63,785 nucleotides of DNA from Bradyrhizobium sp. CSA207 (GCF_029051685.1 NZ_JAACFT010000043.1:1-63785); one strand, 5' to 3'; numbered from the stretch's first letter, positions 8,198 through 16,864 are shown. Program-made: numbers and translations. Notes: generated from the letters alone by a model not told the origin.

Positions 8198-9573
8198 TTA
8201 GCTTTGAGGTGCGCCCGCCGAGCGATCGCCTGGTGAGCTCTGCGCCAGAGCGACCATGCGATGATGGGGGCGGGTTGGATCCGCTTTCGAGCGAGCCTGA
8301 TGGCGATGCGCCGAACTTCCTGGATTGACCATCGGATCAATGACGAGGCGGCGATGGTTTTGTTTTTGCCGTGGTTCGGCGTTGCTTTTTTTTGGCCTCG
8401 GCGGATTGGCATGATGGCGGATCACCGCCATCATGGCGAAGGCGAGCATTACCATTGACACGTGGCGATGCCAGCCATGCCAGGAACGGCTCTCATTGTG
8501 ATCGAGCCCGAACTCGTTTTTTTGGCGGTCTCAAAACTGTCCTCGATCGCCCAACGATGGCCTTCGACTGCCACCAGCTTTTCGATGGCTGTTCCTGCCG
8601 GGCACCAGGTGGTGAAGAAGGCGAGATCGCCGTCGGCGATGCGGCGACGGATCAGAAGACCGCGTGTCCACAGGCCGTCATTTGCGCTGTTGAACTGCCC
8701 GGCATCGAGATCGGCCAGTTCGAGATAGCACCAATCGTGCAGCCTCGGTCCTTTGGTTCCGTCCCCTGCTGACAGGCGTTTCCAGTCGGACGAACGCCGC
8801 GTCGAGGCGATGTCCGCGGCGGTGCCGGAGACTAATCGTCGCTTGCCCCAGGATCGGAACACATGAGCGCTGCTGACTCCGAGCGCATAGCCTTTGCCCG
8901 CCTGGCGTAGTTGCTGTTCGATGTCGCCGACACCGTAGACGGTGTCGCCAGCAACCCACTCGAATGGGACAGCCGCGGCTATCGCGCGTGCGATCATTCT
9001 CGTCGCAAGCTTCGGCTTGGTCGCAAAGCCGGTGTCGGCGGGCACGTACGCGGCTTCCAGGCGATCCGGATCGTCCGTCCATTCCTTCGGAAGATACAGC
9101 GCGCGATCGATGAAAGCATGGCCGTGGCGCGAAACGTAGGCAGCGAAGACGCCGATCTGGCAATTGGTGATCTTGCCCGCGGAACCCGTGTATTGCCGCG
9201 CCACCCCGCACGACGCCTTGCCCTGCTTGAGAAAGCCGGTCTCGTCGATCACCAGCACCGCATCGTCATCCGCCAAATGCTCGATGACATAGTCGCGAAC
9301 GATATCGCGCAAAGCATCCGCGTCCCAGTCCCTGCGACCCAGGATCGCCTGTTGCCGCCATGGGCCAGGGTCGCCTGCCGCCTCCGCGCGCATCCATCCA
9401 GTCTTGCGTTGCTCATCTCCGAGCAGGCCTTCCAGAAACAAGCCTGCATTCTTCGCAACACGCTCTTGCCCGAACAACGGGCGTATCCGCTTCTTGATCT
9501 CACGAAGCGACGCCGCCCACAACGCAAGCGTCTCTTCAATCGACGCTGCCTGCGTCCACGATCTTCGAATCAT
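8185..9573 (-). pseudogene. IS701-family transposase with two homopolymer frameshifts
   Basis: The main frame (8449-9573) starts MIRRSWTQAASIEETL and holds the DDE core: VLVIDETGFLKQG, WVAGDTVYG and the Glu region GHRWAIEDSFETAK. After ETAK a run of seven A on the coding strand (8517-8523) shifts the frame. The conserved continuation NEFGLDHNESRSWHGWHRHV is read in the -1 frame until a run of eight A (8396-8403) shifts it back into the original frame, ending LKAKRQL at 8185. The two shifts cancel, so about 115 bases are read out of frame without correction and the protein ends early at 8449. Either it is inactive or it depends on ribosomal slippage. Confidence 0.85.
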
Positions 9574-9618
9574 GGTTGCCCATGGATTCAGAAATCTTCA
9601 GAAAGGGCAACTGTAATG
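8185..9618 (-). mobile_element. IS701-family insertion sequence, about 1.43 kb
   Basis: The element is bounded by perfect terminal inverted repeats (CATTACAGTTGCC at the left end, GGCAACTGTAATG at the right) and holds one transposase frame on the minus strand. IS701 elements duplicate a 4-bp YTAR target. The left flank is CTAG (8181-8184) and the right flank CTGG (9619-9622), so the duplication is imperfect by one base. The transposase stop codon lies inside the left repeat, a common arrangement. It interrupts a small conserved gene. Confidence 0.88.
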
Positions 9619-9620
9619 CT
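9606..9620. repeat. IS701 right inverted repeat
   Basis: GGCAACTGTAATGCT, exact inverse of 8183-8197, lying 33 bases upstream of the transposase start. Confidence 0.88.
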
Positions 9621-9753
9621 GGGTTTGCGAGAGAGCGCCTGGGCACGCATCACGGCGGCATTGGCCGAGAAGCACTCCGTCGCCTCGCCGGCAGCGATGC
9701 CGTCGTCGGCGGCCACGAAGGGCAGGGCGACGTAGTAGGTGACCTCGGACATC

Positions 9754-9981
9754 TCAGTCGTACCAATCCTTCCGATCGCGCGGGACGTCGAACCGGCCGC
9801 GCGCATAGCCTGCGGAAACCGAAGCCCGAAGCTCCTCGACCTGCGCCTCCAGCTAGCCGTTCGCGACGATGAGTGCCTTGACGGCGTCTCGGGCGTCGCC
9901 GCCGCAGGCCGCGATGGCCCGGTCGGCGGCGGCCTCCAGATCGCCCGCGCCCGCCCATGACGTCTCGGCTGCGGCGGACAT
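9754..9981 (-). pseudogene. Small hypothetical protein gene with in-frame TAG
   Basis: The frame reads MSAAAETSWAGAGDLEAAAD, then DAVKALIVANG, a TAG at 9853-9855, then LEAQVEELRASVSAGYARG and ends DRKDWYD at the TGA 9754-9756. The two halves form one continuous protein of 75 residues with a helical pattern, seen in Bradyrhizobium as a conserved hypothetical. The amber replaces one codon, probably a hydrophobic residue after VANG. It is directly followed by the IS-split gene, so both members of this pair are damaged. Confidence 0.65.
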
Positions 9982-10147
9982 ACGCAATGTTCCCTCTTTG
10001 TTCGAGGTGAGTCAAGGCAGACTGCTGCTTCCGCTGGCGCTGCGGAGGGCCGTTAACGATGGATCACGGCGGCACCCGGCGGACTGTCGGAACCAGAGCA
10101 ATTGAATCGTCTTGAATCCAAGCCGCCCCAAAGGAGTTCTGCGTATC

Positions 10148-11074
10148 ATGGCCCCGCGCGCCAACTGGAAAGGGTTCCTCAGGCTTTCGCTCGTCACCTG
10201 TCCGGTCGCGCTTTACCCGGCGACCTCCGAGAGCGAGAAGATCTCGTTCAACCAGCTCAATCGGCAGACCGGCCACCGTATCAAGTACCTCAAGGTCGAT
10301 GCCGACACGGGCGATGAGGTACCCAACGAGGACATCGTCAAGGGCTACGAGTTCGAGAAGGGTCAGTACATTGAGGTCTCCAAGGAAGAGCTCGAGGAGA
10401 TCGCGCTGGAGTCGACGCGGACCATCGAGATCGACGATTTCGTCGACCGCAGCGACATCGACCCCCGTTACCTGATCCGCCCCTATTACATCCGTCCAGA
10501 CGGCAAGGTCGGGCACGATGCCTTCGCGGTGATCCGCGAGACCATCCGCGAGATGGACAAGGTCGCGATCGGCCGCGTGGTGCTGACCAACCGCGAGCAC
10601 ATCATCGCGCTCGAGCCGATGGACAAGGGGCTCGTGGGAACGCTGCTTCGGTACCCCTACGAGGTGCGCTCGGAGCAGGAGTATTTCGACGAGATCCAGG
10701 ACGTCAAAGTCACGAAGGACATGCTCGATCTGGCCAGGCACATCGTGGACCAGAAGGCTGGATCGTTCGAACCGGAGAAGTTCGAGGACCACTACGAAAG
10801 GGCGCTGATCGAGCTCATCAACCAGAAGCGCGCCGGAAAGCCGATCACGCCGAAAGGCAAACCCGCAGCGGCAAACGTTGTCGATCTTATGGAGGCGCTG
10901 CGACGCAGCGTCGGCGGGGCGGCGGAGAGCAAGGCTCCGGCCAAGTCAGCCAAGAAGCCACGCAAAGCGGCGGCCGGCCAGAAGGAGATGCTGATGCCGA
11001 TTAGCGGAAAGAAGCCGGCAAAGGAAACTTCGGCAAAGAAGCCGTCGGCCAAACCGCAGCGTAAGTCGGCCTGA
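10148..11074 (+). CDS. ku: Ku protein, non-homologous end joining
   Basis: The product has 308 residues. Ku homodimers bind broken DNA ends and recruit the ligase LigD. The domain begins at MAPRANWKGFLRLSLVTCPVALYPAT and shows typical segments GHRIKYLKVD, VPNEDIVKGYEFEKGQY and ALEPMDKGLVGTLLRYPYEV. The C-terminal tail is Lys/Ala/Pro-rich (KSAKKPRKAAAGQKE, ETSAKKPSAKPQRKS), as in many bacterial Ku proteins where the basic tail helps DNA threading. The ATG at 10148 is preferred because the Ku domain starts there. Rhizobia often carry several ku genes. The only ligase in the window is a decayed one at about 19.5-20.0 kb. Confidence 0.95.
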   Translation: MAPRANWKGFLRLSLVTCPVALYPATSESEKISFNQLNRQTGHRIKYLKVDADTGDEVPNEDIVKGYEFEKGQYIEVSKEELEEIALESTRTIEIDDFVDRSDIDPRYLIRPYYIRPDGKVGHDAFAVIRETIREMDKVAIGRVVLTNREHIIALEPMDKGLVGTLLRYPYEVRSEQEYFDEIQDVKVTKDMLDLARHIVDQKAGSFEPEKFEDHYERALIELINQKRAGKPITPKGKPAAANVVDLMEALRRSVGGAAESKAPAKSAKKPRKAAAGQKEMLMPISGKKPAKETSAKKPSAKPQRKSA

Positions 11075-11094
11075 GGCCAGAGTAGGAGAGGCGC

Positions 11095-11316
11095 ATGGAC
11101 ATGAACGAAGCTTCGGCGATGACTGAAGCCTCCGGGCTCGTGAGCGACGGTGAGAGTGCCGAGACGTCTGGAGTGCGCAAGCAGCCGCTTCGGTCGTCTT
11201 CGGAGGCGTCTACGATGCGCTGGGCAGATCATCTGCGCGAGATGACGATGAAGGCACCCTTGCAGTCGCTTTTCGTCGCGTTCCTGCTCGGTATCTGGGT
11301 CGCGCGCCGGCGATAG
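11095..11316 (+). CDS. Small membrane protein downstream of ku
   Basis: The product has 73 residues. A polar N-terminal half (MDMNEASAMTEASGLVSDGE) precedes one C-terminal membrane helix (MKAPLQSLFVAFLLGIWVARRR), the layout of small DUF883-like or stress-associated membrane proteins. It starts 20 bases after the ku stop behind AGGAGAGG, so it is probably co-transcribed with ku. Function unknown. Confidence 0.65.
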   Translation: MDMNEASAMTEASGLVSDGESAETSGVRKQPLRSSSEASTMRWADHLREMTMKAPLQSLFVAFLLGIWVARRR

Positions 11317-11423
11317 GAAGCTTCGAAGCTCGCGCGCTTCACGAGATCCCGCAAGGGCGCGCTCCCCGGGATTATCGAGGTCATGAGCCGACTACGGCGG
11401 CCTGACACCAAATTGCCGCCAAC

Positions 11424-11729
11424 TCAGCGGCCGTCTTCGGGCAGGCATTCGGGGCAAGTGTCGCCGATCCCGTCCAGGACCTCCGCTATTGCGACGGCAG
11501 CCGCATCTGGCGAGACCCCGACCGGAGGGCGCTGCCGAGCGATGTTGAACGCGCGATCCCGGGCGTGAGGATCGGCACGATCTTGCATCCAACCGTGCTC
11601 TTCGCATTCCCGGATTGCACCAGCTTCCAACAACACCGACCGAGCCCAACCTTCGACCGTGCGATAAGCGGGGCGTCGCTCCCGGAACATCAACATCGCG
11701 AACTCCATTAACGCGGAAGGAATCGCCAT
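11424..11729 (-). CDS. Conserved hypothetical protein
   Basis: The product is about 101 residues, starting MAIPSALMEFAMLMFRERRP. It has a helical N-terminal half with TVEGWARSVLLEAGAIRECEEHG and a C-terminal CPEC pair (GDTCPECLPEDGR) that could bind a metal. It is the only frame of the three on this strand with protein-like composition. I recognise the type from Bradyrhizobium but no function. The start coordinate may be off by one base. Confidence 0.6.
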   Translation of the reverse strand: MAIPSALMEFAMLMFRERRPAYRTVEGWARSVLLEAGAIRECEEHGWMQDRADPHARDRAFNIARQRPPVGVSPDAAAVAIAEVLDGIGDTCPECLPEDGR

Positions 11730-11824
11730 CCAACCCCCGCCGTTCCGGCGCATACCACAGAGCTGGGATTCGCAAATGTGCAGGCTCGACCTTGTCCACC
11801 TGTTCCAGTGAGGAGTATGGACAG

Positions 11825-12093
11825 CTATCGTTCAGATTTCATGAGGTGCCGCGGGAGAACTAGCGCTACATTGATCTGGCGATCGAGGATCTTCGAGGCG
11901 AGATCGAAATGTGCAGCGCGAACTCGTCTTCCATTTCAGCTGCGGTATCCTCGTCTCGTGCGTAGACATAGAGTATATCGCCGTCCACTTCGTCGAACCG
12001 GACAGCTCGGAAGAGCCGATCGAACCGATCTGCACCGACAATGAGGGCCATTCGCGCGGCTATCGCTTGGTCTTGGACTTCAGTTACAATCAT
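11825..12093 (-). pseudogene. Frameshifted hypothetical protein
   Basis: The frame 11866-12093 reads MIVTEVQDQAIAARMALIVG, then RLFRAVRFDEVDGDILYVYA and EMEDEFALHI. Past about 11905 the protein-like sequence continues in another frame as FDLASKILDRQINVALVLPR and HLMKSER to a stop at 11825-11827. One or two bases lost or gained near 11900-11910 explain this. No domain recognised. Confidence 0.45.
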
Positions 12094-12211
12094 CGCTGGG
12101 CGAGCCTAATTTCCGCTGCCGTAATCGATTGAGGACGTGGTCGTTCCCAGCGCCGTCTGCGTGAACACGATCTCCGCTCGAGCGAGCTTGCGAGCAGTAT
12201 CCTCACGCTGC

Positions 12212-12511
12212 TCACCTTCGGCAATGCGCCTGATATCCAGACACTGCGCTTTCGAAGTCATTTTGAGCAGAGCGCAAGCGGCGAAACTCGGAGGAGCACT
12301 CGTCTGATCCATTGCTGGAGCTCAGGCATCGAGTGTACCGCTTTAGATAGCTATTGATGTCGCTCACTGCCGAGTTATAGGATGAAATCGCGCTGCTGCA
12401 GTCAGCTTTGGCGGGCATGGACGCGCAAATTAAAAGGCCTGCTGCAACGACGATCGAGAGAGCTTTGGGCCGCCGCAGCTCGCGACGCTGCTCTCGGTGG
12501 ACGAAATTCAT
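12212..12511 (-). CDS. Small secreted Cys-containing protein
   Basis: The product has 99 residues: a basic start (MNFVHREQRRELRRPK), a hydrophobic signal core (ALSIVVAAGLLICASMPAKA), then a helical mature part with four Cys (DCSS, TRCLSS, DECSS, AHCRR) that could form two disulfides. The start at 12511 is the only one that keeps a positively charged n-region before the core. It is likely periplasmic. It stands 5 bases downstream of the lipoprotein gene at 12516-13253, so the two may share a transcript. Function unknown. Confidence 0.65.
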   Translation of the reverse strand: MNFVHREQRRELRRPKALSIVVAAGLLICASMPAKADCSSAISSYNSAVSDINSYLKRYTRCLSSSNGSDECSSEFRRLRSAQNDFESAVSGYQAHCRR

Positions 12512-12515
12512 CTGG

Positions 12516-13253
12516 CTAAACTCCCGGCGGGCCTTGTGCCACGTCGATCACATGGCGATCGGAGCCAACTGTGATGATGATCGCATAGCTCTTTTGAGCT
12601 CCGCCCTGATCGGTGGGCGGAGCGACATGCAGCTGCCCGCCGTACCACTCGCCAGGCATGAGCGTGTTGTCTTTGATGACTGACTGCTCGAGCGCTACCA
12701 TGTTGCGCTGACCGGCCTCTACGGTTGTGGCAATCATTGCATCGTTTTGAGCGGCGGCGTTGCCCTGCGCGATCGCCGCCGCCGTCGGACTATAGAAGGT
12801 GCCAGTCCGGCCGCTCGGCGTTGTGTAGCTGCCGTAGCCAGCCCGGGACGCACCATAGGCGTTCGCGCCGGCGGCTAGTCCGGTTAGGAGGGCCGCCGCA
12901 ACCTGCCGGTTCTTTTCCTCCTGAACGAGCATCTCGTATGTGACGATCTTCATCTCGAAGTCGGAGCCTGCGGCGTGTTGGATCGCTTCGACTTGCGCCA
13001 TTCGGAACTCGACTGGCTGCTTGCTAAGATTGTTGATGCCGACAACGAAGACGGGGCGCCCGTTCGCTTGAAGTTGGCGAGACGCCGGGCGGACGAGGAC
13101 AAGCGAGCTCTTCTGACGAGAGACGAGGGCAGGTTGCCCGTCCCGCATTAATGCCTGCTGTTGTGGATTCGATGCTTTGAAGGAAACAGTATCGCCGGCG
13201 GTCATGCAGCCGGCCAACGTGGCGCAAACCGCCACTACCAATAGAACACGCAT
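12516..13253 (-). CDS. Lipoprotein of unknown function
   Basis: The product has 245 residues. The ATG at 13253 opens a lipoprotein signal MRVLLVVAVCATLAGCMTAG with the lipobox LAGC, so Cys16 would be lipidated and the protein anchored in the envelope. The mature domain has FVVGINNLSKQPVEFRMAQVEAI, a beta-type segment, and an Ala/Gly-rich helix (QVAAALLTGLAAGANAYGA). The C-terminal part contains VIKDNTLMPGEWYGGQLHV. I recognise no named family. An upstream in-frame start at 13349 would place 32 residues before the signal and is unlikely. Confidence 0.75.
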   Translation of the reverse strand: MRVLLVVAVCATLAGCMTAGDTVSFKASNPQQQALMRDGQPALVSRQKSSLVLVRPASRQLQANGRPVFVVGINNLSKQPVEFRMAQVEAIQHAAGSDFEMKIVTYEMLVQEEKNRQVAAALLTGLAAGANAYGASRAGYGSYTTPSGRTGTFYSPTAAAIAQGNAAAQNDAMIATTVEAGQRNMVALEQSVIKDNTLMPGEWYGGQLHVAPPTDQGGAQKSYAIIITVGSDRHVIDVAQGPPGV

Positions 13254-13527
13254 AATGGAAATCTCTCCAGACCCGGCTCTGATCCAAGCGCAACTAGCAC
13301 GGGAGAGCAAGTGAAGTGTGCGCGCAGCAGGGCTGCGAGCATCGTCCAAAGGTCAAAGGAGCAGTATCCAGTGCCGCGGCGCAGTCGCGCTGGACGGCTT
13401 TTGAGCGAACTTACTAGGGAGCCCCCGCAATTGCTCCAACTGCGAATAGGCGTTTTTCGCCGTCTGAAGTCTCATCGCGGTGCACAAATGGGAAGCCAAG
13501 CGCCTGTCAAACTGGGCCGACAAGAAT

Positions 13528-14139
13528 TCAACCGAGAGGATCATTTCCTTTTATCAAGGGCCTGGCCAAATGAACACGTGCCTCGCGATCGCGCGGGGCC
13601 GGGCGTTCGGATGGATCGCGGCCGAGCTTGGATTGCAACTCGACGAGATCGGTGAAGACGTCGGCCTGGCGGCGCAGCTCGTCGGCGATCATCGGCGGCT
13701 GGCTGGCAATCGTGGAGATCACGGTGACCCGCACGCCGCGGCGCTGCACGGCCTCGACCAGGGAACGGAAGTCGCCGTCACCCGAGAACAGCACCATCTG
13801 GTCGATGTGTTCGGCGAGCTCCATGGCGTCGACGGCGAGCTCGATGTCCATGTTGCCCTTGACCTTGCGGCGGCCGGAGGCGTCGATGAATTCCTTGGTC
13901 GCTTTGGTGACCACGGTGTAGCCGTTGTAATCGAGCCAGTCGATCAGCGGGCGGATCGAGGAGTATTCCTGATCCTCGATGATCGCGGTGTAGTAGAACG
14001 CCCGCAACAACGTTCCGCGGCTCTGAAATTCCTTCAGCAGGCGCTTGTAATCGATGTCGAAGCCGAGAGTTTTGGCCGTCGCGTAGAGATTGGCTCCATC
14101 GATGAAGAGCGCGATCTTGTCGGCAGAGGAAGGTGACAT
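13528..14139 (-). CDS. NYN-domain (LabA/DUF88-type) PIN-like nuclease
   Basis: The product has 203 residues with a PIN-like NYN fold, a predicted RNA-acting metal-dependent nuclease. The motifs are IALFIDGANLY (first Asp), the central LIDWLDYNGYTVVTKATKEF, KGNMDIELAVDAM and VLFSGDGDFRSLVEAVQRRG (SGDGDF, second acidic cluster). A helical C-terminal end rich in charged residues follows. The start at 14139 is chosen because the domain begins nine residues later; a start at 14214 would add 25 disordered residues. It is monocistronic. Confidence 0.88.
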   Translation of the reverse strand: MSPSSADKIALFIDGANLYATAKTLGFDIDYKRLLKEFQSRGTLLRAFYYTAIIEDQEYSSIRPLIDWLDYNGYTVVTKATKEFIDASGRRKVKGNMDIELAVDAMELAEHIDQMVLFSGDGDFRSLVEAVQRRGVRVTVISTIASQPPMIADELRRQADVFTDLVELQSKLGRDPSERPAPRDREARVHLARPLIKGNDPLG

Positions 14140-14388
14140 TTTGGTCGGGCCTTTGGCGGCGCGAGTCGAGGGCCAGAGCGGCGCAGAACCCGCGCTCGGA
14201 TAATCCGGGAGCATTCTGAGGAATAGCTACCTAAGATGGTGAGTAGCGCGAACTACCTACTTCAAGCTTCTGCGGCTTGGAACTCAGGCGGGACGCGGCA
14301 AGAACATTACAAATCTGGCATACTTTCTGCTTATTGAAACACACCTCCTGTTCGATGGAAATGACTAATCAGGGGCACGGGGCACGTC

Positions 14389-14592
14389 ATGACCTCCTGG
14401 GAATTCGCACTCTTTGATTGCGCGATTGCCAGGCGCGGCCGCGCCTGGCGCTGGTCTATTTCGGACAAAGCAGGAAGGGTACTTTTCGTCGGTACAGAGC
14501 GAACCAGGCCCGCGGCTCGGTACATGGCCGCACGAGCGATGTTTCACCTGCTCCTGACGACTGCCTATCGAATCCGCGCGAGCTCGACTTGA
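14389..14592 (+). CDS. Small hypothetical protein
   Basis: The product has 67 residues: MTSWEFALFDCAIARRGRAW, WSISDKAGRVLFVGTERTRPAARYMAARAMFHLLLTTAYRIR. The alternating pattern of a short beta sheet followed by a helix resembles small orphan proteins common in Bradyrhizobium. No function recognised. Confidence 0.5.
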   Translation: MTSWEFALFDCAIARRGRAWRWSISDKAGRVLFVGTERTRPAARYMAARAMFHLLLTTAYRIRASST

Positions 14593-14957
14593 ATTCCCAA
14601 GGGTGATGCGAGCCTCGCGGCTGATCGAGGCAATTTTCTTCGACACTCTTCCGCTATACTGTCTGCAAATCGCAACTAAATTTAATCGCGCGGCCGTTTA
14701 TGTCGAGTGAATTTCAGTGTTGAGGGGTGCGCCCGACTGGAAAGACCGCCAGTCGCTCGAGCATCTCAGGCTGCACCGCCGGCGCCGGGCTGTGGACCTG
14801 AAAGCCACGGCCGGCTTTGACTGCCGGTCCGCGATCGCCCACGTCGAACAGGACATCGCGGCGATCGAGGCAGGTCTGAAGACGCTTTTCGGCTCGGTCG
14901 CGGGGTAGGTGTCGAACCCGGCTTGTAGCCAATCTCGCGAGAGGCAAGCGGGCGAAG
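14593..14957. other. Gene-poor stretch
   Basis: Short frames exist on both strands, but none shows a convincing start, ribosome site or known motif. I see no gene here. Confidence 0.5.
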
Positions 14958-15113
14958 TTATGCGAAACCCAAAAACGCGAAAGCGGCGACATCCTCCAAA
15001 TCAGCGGAGCTGCTCAGTTTCGGCCTGTCGCGAATTGACGAGAGAGTAGCGTAAGTGATGAATGCAAGAGAGGCCCAGGCCACGGCGGCGGAAAGTCTTT
15101 GCAGCATGATCAT
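14958..15113 (-). pseudogene. Truncated VanZ-like membrane protein
   Basis: From the ATG at 15113 the frame reads MIMLQRLSAAVAWASLAFITYATLSSIRDR, then LEDVAAFAFLGFA and stops. A first membrane helix followed by a Leu-Glu-x2-Ala-Ala-Phe-Ala-x-Leu-Gly-Phe segment is the start of VanZ-like proteins, which normally run to about 120-150 residues with three more helices. The rest is missing or unreadable here. Confidence 0.5.
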
Positions 15114-15304
15114 TCCTAACGTGGCGCAATCAACCCGGGCGCGAGCGCAAGGCTCTGCCGCTGCTCGCCAGCTGCCCGACGAGCTCGAGCGGATCGCCGA
15201 GGAATACAGCGGCATGGAGACCGGTGCATGAAGCGACGGCGCAGAATCCACCCAAAGCGCGACCGGCAGCGGCTGGCGGCTCATGCTCGCCAGCGGTTGT
15301 GCCG

Positions 15305-15673
15305 CTAGACCCCAAAAAGATACGCCGCCGGGCTCGAAATACAGCGTCCCGGCGGCGCCCTGTGCCAAACTGGGTCCAGCAATCCCAGCCACCGAGATAT
15401 TGGCAACGTGCCACAGAGATGTGACAGGCCCGCCGGTTCACGCTGGCGGGCCCTCAGCCCTGCAGCACTTCTTCCGGACGTTAAGAGCCGAACATAGGTC
15501 CCGCTCTCGTGCAGATCGAGCCAACCGCTCTCGACAGCATGTTTGATGCCAGCGCCAATCTCTGGTCCGCTGTCCTTGAGCGTGTAGAGAAACTGCGCAT
15601 TGATCTTCTCGATGTGAATGCGACCGTCCTGGACGGGCTCTACGTCCTTCCGGCATGAATCAGACGGCCCCAA
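15305..15673 (-). pseudogene. Fragment of a small conserved protein
   Basis: Residues 16-62 of this frame (QDGRIHIEKINAQFLYTLKD, then GIKHAVESGWLDLHESGTYV) resemble the C-terminal module of a small Bradyrhizobium family with the pattern GRI-IE-ING-FL and GWL-LHESGTYV. After about 15485 the frame runs on in unrelated composition, so the natural end is probably lost by a frameshift. The start (TTG 15673) overlaps the terminator of the next gene, so the 5' end may also be lost. Confidence 0.35.
15427..15452. repeat. Dispersed hairpin repeat, copy 1
   Basis: GGCCCGCC and GGCGGGCC form an 8-bp stem around GGTTCACGCT. Related copies: 16743-16768 (one stem mismatch) and 17093-17118 (stem degenerate). 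The shared core is GTTSACGCTGGCGGGCC with small changes. It could be a REP-like element or a transcription-end hairpin. Confidence 0.45.
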
Positions 15674-15687
15674 AGGGCCGTCTGATT
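15658..15687 (-). terminator. Rho-independent-type terminator
   Basis: Perfect 13-bp stem (AATCAGACGGCCC / GGGCCGTCTGATT) with a 4-base loop, 20 bases after the stop of the gene at 15707-16138. Confidence 0.75.
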
Positions 15688-15706
15688 TAGCCGCAGAGCG
15701 GATGAC

Positions 15707-16138
15707 CTATTGGCAGGGATGCTGGAGACCGTCAGCACCCTTGAAATAGGTGCCGGGCCTGCAGGAGATGCCGTTGCGGGAAGCATACGTACTCCAGTTG
15801 CCGTACCAGCCGTTGGGGCCGTACCCCATCTCGTCGTACCCCATCCCGCCGGACATGGCGTAGGAATTGCCCCAGCCGCCGACGGTAGCGGCCGCCGCCA
15901 CCGGATGGCGATACGCCGTTCGCCGATACCGATAGACGCCGGTGGGGGTACCCCCGGTTCCAAGACCCGTGCAGCTGGCGAATTCAGCTTGGCATTCGTC
16001 CGGATTGGAGAGGGCCGCCTGCGCCAGTGCAGCAGAGCTGGACAGGGCGGATGCCGCAATAACGACCGCCCGGGGGCTCGATCCCCAGCCGGGCTTTATT
16101 TTGTCATGTACACCAAGAGACCGATTCGACCTGAGCAC
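15707..16138 (-). CDS. Secreted Tyr/Gly-rich protein
   Basis: The product has up to 143 residues. An Ala/Ser-rich signal sequence (RAVVIAASALSSSAALAQA) is preceded by a long basic stretch, so the real start may be internal, for instance a GTG at the Val of VHDKIKPGWG. The mature part has two Cys in DECQAEFASCTG, a Gly/Tyr-rich middle (GGMGYDEMGYGPNGWYG) and a conserved end NGISCRPGTYFKGADGLQHPCQ with two more Cys. It is followed by a strong terminator. The type is frequent in Bradyrhizobium, function unknown. Confidence 0.65.
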   Translation of the reverse strand: MLRSNRSLGVHDKIKPGWGSSPRAVVIAASALSSSAALAQAALSNPDECQAEFASCTGLGTGGTPTGVYRYRRTAYRHPVAAAATVGGWGNSYAMSGGMGYDEMGYGPNGWYGNWSTYASRNGISCRPGTYFKGADGLQHPCQ

Positions 16139-16216
16139 CGTGAGACAGGAAATTGAAGGCCGGCGGCCCTTTGATCCATCTCAACGACCGCGTTCGGTTC
16201 TCCGCGACCGTCGGGC

Positions 16217-16375
16217 ATGAACCGGCCTGACGAGCCAAGCCCGGGTAAAGAAGCGCCAAAGCCCAAGCCTTCGCGCTCTGATGAGGCTCGACGCGTCATC
16301 GAGGAATACCTGAGCGATTTGCGGGAGATCATCAGGAAGCTCCGTCGGCGCCTCAATGGAGGGGCTGCCGGCTGA
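16217..16375 (+). CDS. Small basic helical protein, 52 residues
   Basis: The ATG at 16217 opens MNRPDEPSPGKEAPKPKPSR and continues SDEARRVIEEYLSDLREIIR then KLRRRLNGGAAG. A Pro/Lys-rich disordered start and one amphipathic basic helix are visible. Proteins of this pattern (EEY-DLREIIRKLRR) are common in Bradyrhizobium and Rhodopseudomonas; function unknown. It is followed by two hairpins at 16387 and 16448. Confidence 0.6.
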   Translation: MNRPDEPSPGKEAPKPKPSRSDEARRVIEEYLSDLREIIRKLRRRLNGGAAG

Positions 16376-16386
16376 GACGGTGACAA

Positions 16387-16413
16387 GAGCGCGGGGGCTT
16401 CGGTCCCGCGCTC
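16387..16413 (+). terminator. GC-rich hairpin after small gene
   Basis: GAGCGCGGG and CCCGCGCTC form a 9-bp perfect stem 11 bases after the stop at 16375. There is no U run, so termination would need help from the hairpin at 16448. Confidence 0.5.
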
Positions 16414-16447
16414 ACGCGGCCGGTGCAGACATCGGGCCTGTTGCTTT

Positions 16448-16469
16448 AGCCCGGCGGGCTTTTCTTTTG
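16448..16469 (+). terminator. Rho-independent terminator
   Basis: AGCCC/GGGCT stem with a three-base loop followed by TTTTCTTTT, the classic plus-strand layout. Confidence 0.65.
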
Positions 16470-16864
16470 GCTTTTGCGGGCGCGGCAACCTGGGGCCTGC
16501 TTTCAGGCCGCTGTTCTTGTGCTCTGGTTGGTTGCTTCGGGCAGAGAAACCTCGCGGACCACCGCTGTTCGAACCTTCGTTGAACGTCCAGAGGGACGGC
16601 GGACATCGGAAAATCTCCTCGCCCCCGGGGTTCGTTGCCTAACGCGGAGGGTGCTCCAAAGGTCCTCAGCCGTGCGCCGGCGCCCATCGCAATCGGAAGC
16701 GTCTGGCGGTTGGCATGCTGGAAGGCTGCGACGATGAAGCCGGGCCGGCCGGTTGACGCTGGCGGGCCTCCTGCACGTGAGTGTGATGCGCATCGTGTGA
16801 AGTAGTTCACAAGCGGCAGGTACCGCCGAGCGTAGCGTGCGCGCTTCCACTGGAGGGAAGCGCA
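16470..16864. other. Gene-poor stretch with repeat copy 2
   Basis: No convincing gene. It contains the second copy of the hairpin repeat at 16743-16768 (GGCCGGCC, loop GGTTGACGCT, GGCGGGCC). The long minus-strand frames here have basic, Ser/Arg-rich composition typical of antisense noise. Confidence 0.45.

Larger units (their letters stand above)
8072..9752 (-). pseudogene. Small conserved protein gene split by the IS element
   Basis: The 5' part (9619-9752) reads MSEVTYYVALPFVAADDG and continues to ALSRKP, where the IS begins. The 3' part (8072-8182) reads GSVAFSRSGDPATGDFGD and ends DLSAL at the stop 8072-8074. Joined, they make a protein of about 80 residues of a type I recognise from Bradyrhizobium genomes, function unknown. 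The IS inserted at the KP-GS junction. One base is in excess at the junction, so precise excision alone may not restore the frame. It starts one base after the stop of the neighbouring gene at 9754-9981, suggesting a former two-gene operon. Confidence 0.8.

Noticed and set aside
13480..14136. 218-codon plus-strand frame
   Set aside because: Lies opposite the clear NYN-domain gene and has no independent motif.
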